Shown here: piece after piece, positions 7,256 to 10,479 of the stretch
Layout: each line of letters begins with the position of its first letter
Position numbering within the stretch: position 1 is the first letter of the stretch
NCBI GenBank assembly: GCA_026983755.1
Contig: JALSTL010000121.1
Location: 1 to 10,479 of the forward strand
Length of the DNA stretch: 10,479 nucleotides
Direction of reading: 5' to 3'
Source: Melioribacteraceae bacterium
GTDB taxonomy: Bacteria; Bacteroidota; Ignavibacteria; Ignavibacteriales; Melioribacteraceae
Program-made: the position numbers and the translations under genes
Notes under the pieces: generated by a model
The model's input: only the letters and a program-made list of their open reading frames with translations
What the model was told of the DNA's origin: nothing
The model's database searches: none

Positions 7256-8758
7256 TTATTTAATTTTTCTTATTATAATTCTTCTGTTTTTCATTCTGCC
7301 ATAAACTGAATTATTACTTGCTATGGGAACCGAATCTCCCATACCAATTGCTCTAAGGTTTTCCGACGGTATTCCTTGCGAAATTAAATATCGTTTAACG
7401 GCCAAAGCTTGGCTTCTTGATAATTTTAATGCTTCTGCTGCCGAATTTGCTTTATCAACATGTGCTTCAATATCCCATTGAGAGTAAGGATCCGATTTTA
7501 TTTTTTCAGCAATTCCATTTAGTTTATTAAATGCGGATGATTTTATTTGAGATGATCCGCTTATAAATATACTTTCTCCTCTAAGTAGAAATCTGGAAGG
7601 TATGTTTTTCTTTTCTTCAATTATTTTGGTTTCTTTTTTCTTTTTGGTTTTGGGTTTAATCTTAATAGTTTTTCGTTTTTTAGGTCTGTATTTTTTTTGC
7701 GGAATATATGTAGGAACTTCATCCGGACAACCGTCATCGTCTTTGTAACCGTTAAAAATTTCGGCTTCATTGGGACATTTATCATTAACATCCAAGATAC
7801 CGTCATTATCGTTATCAATATCCGGACATCCGTCTTTATCTTGGAAACCGTCAAAGTCTTCCTTTTTATTCGGACATTTATCAATTACGTCAAGAATACC
7901 ATCGCCGTCATTATCAACATCCGGACATCCGTCGCTATCTTGGAAACCGTCAAAATCTTCTTTTGCATTCGGGCAGCCGTCTTTAATATCAATGATTCCG
8001 TCTTTATCATTATCAATATCCGGACATCCGTCTTCATCTTGGTAACCGTCAAGATCTTCGGCTTCATAAGGACATTTATCAATATTATCGGGTATTCCAT
8101 CGTTATCGGAATCAATTCTTTTCCATAATGCGTATGAAATTCCTATTCCTGCAGTAACAAAAAAATCGTTATATTTACCCGTTGCAATTGCATCAATGTT
8201 ATCGTTTAATACTTGATGATACCCCAATTTCAAATCTATAGCTGTATTTTCAGCTATTCTATATTTTAATCCTGTAAAACCTTCAACCTCAATAGAATTA
8301 TTTTTACCGCCGTTAGTAATATCGTAAAATCTACTTTTAATATTTTTCGTACTGAAATCAAAAAGATAGAAAGAACTACCAACGGAAATAAATGGGAGAA
8401 CATTCCCCAAAGCGTATGAATAAATTATTTCAAATCCTCCGTTAAAAACTCCGGTGTTAAATTTTTCCGGTAAACCCAAATAATTATTTTTTGCAGTTAA
8501 ATTTTGAATTCCGCCGTTTAATCCTATTCCGAAAATACTTTTTGAATGAGTCTTGAAATAATAATCCAATTTTACAGACGCAAGCCAACCAAGGTCTGAA
8601 TTTTCATAATCGCTAAAAGAATAATTTGTTCCGGTTTCAACAGTACCTATAACACTATTGGAAAAAGGATGTAACGATTTCCTTTTTACTTGAGAAAATG
8701 AAAATTGTGTTACTAAAAAAATTAGAAAAACCGTATAATGAAGTTTGTTTTGTAACAT
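7256..8758 (-). CDS. OmpA-family outer-membrane protein: beta-barrel, four TSP3 repeats, OmpA-like C-terminal domain
   Basis: A 500-residue outer-membrane protein. Seen: a signal peptide (1-22, likely cut in SFS|Q, a form common in Bacteroidota). Next is a region of alternating hydrophobic and aromatic strands (about 34-212, ending GIGISYALW) that fits an eight-stranded barrel. Four thrombospondin type 3 (TSP3) repeats follow (216-346, core DxDNDGIxDxxDxCP...DFDGFQDxDGCP), whose Asp-rich loops are expected to bind calcium. A Lys-rich linker spans 354-385. The OmpA C-terminal domain occupies about 392-500 (DIEAHVDKANS, LSRSQALAVKRYL, YGRMKNRRI). Family knowledge: this domain usually holds the outer membrane to peptidoglycan. 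The conserved Asp (435) is kept, but the Arg 15 residues later (R286 in E. coli OmpA) is Gln450, so peptidoglycan binding may be weak or altered. It lies 27 bp after the T9SS repeat gene and 17 bp before the PEGA gene, in the same direction, so cotranscription is likely. The family is secure; the partner role is inferred. Confidence 0.92.
   Translation of the reverse strand: MLQNKLHYTVFLIFLVTQFSFSQVKRKSLHPFSNSVIGTVETGTNYSFSDYENSDLGWLASVKLDYYFKTHSKSIFGIGLNGGIQNLTAKNNYLGLPEKFNTGVFNGGFEIIYSYALGNVLPFISVGSSFYLFDFSTKNIKSRFYDITNGGKNNSIEVEGFTGLKYRIAENTAIDLKLGYHQVLNDNIDAIATGKYNDFFVTAGIGISYALWKRIDSDNDGIPDNIDKCPYEAEDLDGYQDEDGCPDIDNDKDGIIDIKDGCPNAKEDFDGFQDSDGCPDVDNDGDGILDVIDKCPNKKEDFDGFQDKDGCPDIDNDNDGILDVNDKCPNEAEIFNGYKDDDGCPDEVPTYIPQKKYRPKKRKTIKIKPKTKKKKETKIIEEKKNIPSRFLLRGESIFISGSSQIKSSAFNKLNGIAEKIKSDPYSQWDIEAHVDKANSAAEALKLSRSQALAVKRYLISQGIPSENLRAIGMGDSVPIASNNSVYGRMKNRRIIIRKIK
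7721..8113 (-). repeat. TSP3 repeat array, four units with a 99-bp period
   Basis: The 14-base string TCCGGACATCCGTC (plus strand) begins at 7821, 7920 and 8019, with a one-base variant at 7722, giving an exact 99-bp (33-residue) period. Each unit encodes an Asp-rich calcium-type loop ending in DGCP. The DNA similarity between units suggests tandem duplication in frame. Confidence 0.9.
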
Positions 8759-8785
8759 AATAAAAATAGAATTATAAATATTGAA

Positions 8786-10479
8786 TTATTTTAACAACAT
8801 AAGTTTACCACTTTTTTTTATGCTTTTATTGGAAAATGTAGAATTGGCACTAAGTAAATATAAATAAATTCCACTTGCCAAGTTATCAGCTTTAAAATGA
8901 TTAGTATAAACTCCCGCAGGTAAAACAGTACCGTTTAAAATTATTTTCACAACTTGACCTGTAATATCAAAAATAAGTAGTTTAACATACGATTCTTCCG
9001 GTAATCCGAATTGAAAACTTGTTGACGGATTAAACGGGTTAGGGTAAGCATTCGTAACAAAATATTTATGCGGTATTACTTGATCAGTATTCTTTTCAAC
9101 ACCGCTGATAAAATCAAAATGTGCTATAAGCTCTGTGTTTTTTAAAACGGTAAAAGTATATTGAGAATCTGATGAAACCACTGTTCCGTTTTCAGTCCAA
9201 TTTTTAAATTTCCAATTGGGAGATGCTTTGGCAACAACAGTTATTTCTTCATTATAATTTGCAACACCGCAACCGGAAGTAAAGCCACCGTCGGAAGGTT
9301 CGACATAACAATTAACTATTAAATCCGCTTTTTTAAAGTTTGCAACAAATGAAGAATCTCCTGTAACAGTAAAAGTATAAGCCGTATCCTTGGAAACCTC
9401 ATTTCCATGAGATGTCCAATTAACAAATTTCCATTGCGGATTTACTTTGGCAATTATTTTGAAACTTTCTCCATAAAAAGCCGCGCCAGAACCGGAAGTC
9501 GTACCCGCTTCAGGAGGTTGTGATATGGCTATAATTGTATAAATATCATGATTGAAATTAGCTGTTAAGTTTGTATCTTTTGTAGCAATAAAACTTATGG
9601 TTTTTTTTGTGGAAACGATTTTTCCGCCGGAAGTCCAATTCTCAAATGAGTATCCGTTATTGGCTTCGGCCGTAATGGAAACGGTTTCTTCGTATAAATA
9701 TTTTCCATCTTGATTTAAACCGGTTATCTTTCCACCTTCGGAAGGGTTAACATCGGTTTTTACGGTATATGTATTCCTTATTGCCATATAATTTTGTTTG
9801 GCAGTATCGCTAATGATATTAGTATAGCTTCTATTAACAGGATTAAAAGTAAAACCGGTTTTAGAAGGTGTAACCGTTCCCGACCAACCGTAAGGAACAG
9901 TGATAAGATAATTTCCGCTTGTTTCCGAAAGAATACTCTTTTCCGTATTGTCAATCCATGTTAATGTAACATTACCTTCATCAGTATTACCTGAAATTTT
10001 ATATGAATTTATTAACGCCGTATAATTTTGATTGGTTTTGTTGCTTATAACATTAAGATAAGTTTTATTTGGCGGATTAAAAGAGTAACCGGTTTTAGAA
10101 GGCGTAACGGTACCTGACCACCCGTAAGAAACATTAAGCGAATAATTACCTCCGGCATCTGAAATAGTTGTTTTATTAGTTCCGTCATTCCAAGAAAGAG
10201 TAGCTCCGGCAACACCGGTATTTCCGGAAATAGCATTTGAATCTAAAGTAGCCGTATAATTTTGATTGGTTTGGTCAGTAGTAACATTAGTATAATTTTT
10301 ATTTGGCGGATTAAAAGAGTAACCGGTTTTAGAAGGTGTAACGGTACCGGACCACCCGTAAGAAACATTAAGCGAATAATTACCGCTTGCATCGGAAGTG
10401 GTAGTTTTATTAGTTCCGTCACTCCAAGAAAGAATAGCACCGGCAACACCGGTATTTCCGGAAATAGCATTTGAATCTA
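8786..10479 (-). CDS. Large T9SS-exported repeat protein, C-terminal part (start beyond the right edge)
   Basis: The frame is open from the window edge to the stop at 8786-8788, about 563 visible codons. Although an ATG occurs at 9785-9787, the same frame continues upstream without a stop through clear repeat protein, so that ATG is internal. Domains in order: 78-residue repeats (10479 to 9788) with a conserved SYGWSGTVTPSKTGYSFNPP core, resembling the beta-sandwich repeats of carboxypeptidase-regulatory/Cna-B-like surface proteins; three InlB B-repeat-like units (about 9775-9110; FENWTSGG, FVNWTSHG, FKNWTENG); a short linker; and a T9SS type A sorting domain (about 9067-8789) with YPNPFNPSTSFQFGLPE, a IFDITGQVV strand and LASGIYLYLL. 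Family knowledge: this domain sends proteins through the type IX system to the cell surface or medium and is cleaved off. No catalytic domain is visible; an N-terminal enzymatic or binding part may lie off-window. It is the first visible gene of the operon with the OmpA-family and PEGA genes. An adhesin or matrix-like role is inference. Confidence 0.9.
   Translation of the reverse strand, partial: DSNAISGNTGVAGAILSWSDGTNKTTTSDASGNYSLNVSYGWSGTVTPSKTGYSFNPPNKNYTNVTTDQTNQNYTATLDSNAISGNTGVAGATLSWNDGTNKTTISDAGGNYSLNVSYGWSGTVTPSKTGYSFNPPNKTYLNVISNKTNQNYTALINSYKISGNTDEGNVTLTWIDNTEKSILSETSGNYLITVPYGWSGTVTPSKTGFTFNPVNRSYTNIISDTAKQNYMAIRNTYTVKTDVNPSEGGKITGLNQDGKYLYEETVSITAEANNGYSFENWTSGGKIVSTKKTISFIATKDTNLTANFNHDIYTIIAISQPPEAGTTSGSGAAFYGESFKIIAKVNPQWKFVNWTSHGNEVSKDTAYTFTVTGDSSFVANFKKADLIVNCYVEPSDGGFTSGCGVANYNEEITVVAKASPNWKFKNWTENGTVVSSDSQYTFTVLKNTELIAHFDFISGVEKNTDQVIPHKYFVTNAYPNPFNPSTSFQFGLPEESYVKLLIFDITGQVVKIILNGTVLPAGVYTNHFKADNLASGIYLYLLSANSTFSNKSIKKSGKLMLLK
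8789..9067 (-). other. T9SS type A C-terminal sorting domain (coding)
   Basis: The last ~93 residues of the repeat protein carry the three usual blocks: NAYPNPFNPST with alternating strand residues, VKLLIFDITGQVV, and AGVYTNHFKADNLASGIYLYLL, then a basic tail (KKSGKLMLLK). The form is typical of Ignavibacteria-like lineages and is the best taxonomic hint in the window. Confidence 0.9.
9110..9775 (-). repeat. Three InlB B-repeat-like units (coding)
   Basis: Three units of about 73-75 residues, each with a start like 'Y-T-V/I...P-x-x-G-G/T', a G-Y-S-F-E-N-W-T / W-K-F-V-N-W-T core and an end like 'T-x-x-A-N-F'. They match the divergent InlB B-repeat family seen in bacterial surface proteins. 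A fourth copy sits in the PEGA gene at about 6066-6278. Confidence 0.82.
9788..10479 (-). repeat. Tandem 234-bp (78-residue) coding repeats, at least three, cut by the window edge
   Basis: Unit boundaries taken at the ATAATTTTG string: 9788-10021, 10022-10255 and 10256 to beyond 10479 (224 of 234 bases visible). The period is exactly 234 bp. By hand alignment the two right-hand units differ at about 21 of 224 positions (about 91% identity), while the leftmost (most C-terminal) unit is clearly more diverged, with the core GWSGTVTPSKTG kept. More copies probably follow outside the window. Confidence 0.92.

Noticed and set aside
7697..8128. Plus-strand open frame of 143 codons opposite the TSP3 region
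   Set aside because: It is a periodic shadow of the 99-bp repeats, with low-complexity Ile/Val/Thr-rich protein, no SD and no family resemblance.
9785..9787. ATG taken as the start of a 333-residue protein
   Set aside because: The same frame runs open upstream to the window edge and encodes the conserved 78-residue repeats, so the ATG is internal to a larger gene.
10045..10474. Short open frames on both strands across the 234-bp repeats
   Set aside because: They repeat with the same period as the real coding repeats and give no plausible protein; they are frame shadows.
1..10479. CRISPR array, insertion sequence, tRNA or defence system
   Set aside because: The only direct repeats are in-frame protein repeats without spacers; no transposase, terminal inverted repeats, tRNA-like fold or defence-related domain was seen.

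Overview
The window is about 10.5 kb of AT-rich DNA, very probably from the Bacteroidota/Chlorobi side of the tree, and most like an Ignavibacteria-type genome. This is inferred from three things. The protein ending at 8786 has a C-terminal type IX secretion (T9SS) sorting domain with a YPNPFNP motif and an 'ASGIYLY' core, in the form common in Ignavibacteria. PEGA, InlB-type and TSP3 surface repeats are abundant. Codon use is strongly AT-biased throughout. I see no tRNA, rRNA, CRISPR array, transposase or phage gene.

Left part (1-1062, minus strand): a membrane glycerol-3-phosphate acyltransferase of the PlsY family is followed 4 bp later by the N-terminal part of an HtrA/DegP-type serine protease, which runs off the left edge. 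A 302-bp divergent intergenic region (1063-1364) separates this pair from the next block.

Middle part (1365-5500, plus strand): two separate metabolic genes. One is a full-length alpha-glucan (glycogen/maltodextrin) phosphorylase. The other is a nucleotide-sugar 6-dehydrogenase of the UDP-GlcNAc (WbpA/TviB) type, which would supply uronic-acid sugars for surface polysaccharide. A strong hairpin at 5528-5563 ends this block and sits in the gap between convergent genes.

Right part (5565-10479, minus strand): an apparent three-gene operon with gaps of 27 and 17 bp, read from the right edge leftwards. (1) A large T9SS-exported repeat protein whose start lies beyond the window. It has 78-residue repeats, then three InlB-type repeats, then the sorting domain. 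(2) An OmpA-family outer-membrane protein with a predicted barrel, four TSP3 calcium-type repeats, a Lys-rich linker and an OmpA-like C-terminal domain. (3) An exported PEGA-repeat protein, possibly a lipoprotein, with an embedded InlB-type domain. The simplest joint reading is a cell-surface assembly: a secreted adhesin-like protein with envelope partners. That role is inference.

Points worth a second look: the nearly identical 234-bp repeats cut by the window edge; a near-identical InlB segment shared by genes 1 and 3 of the operon; loss of the conserved peptidoglycan-binding Arg in the OmpA domain; and a PlsY that lacks two residues considered important in its family.
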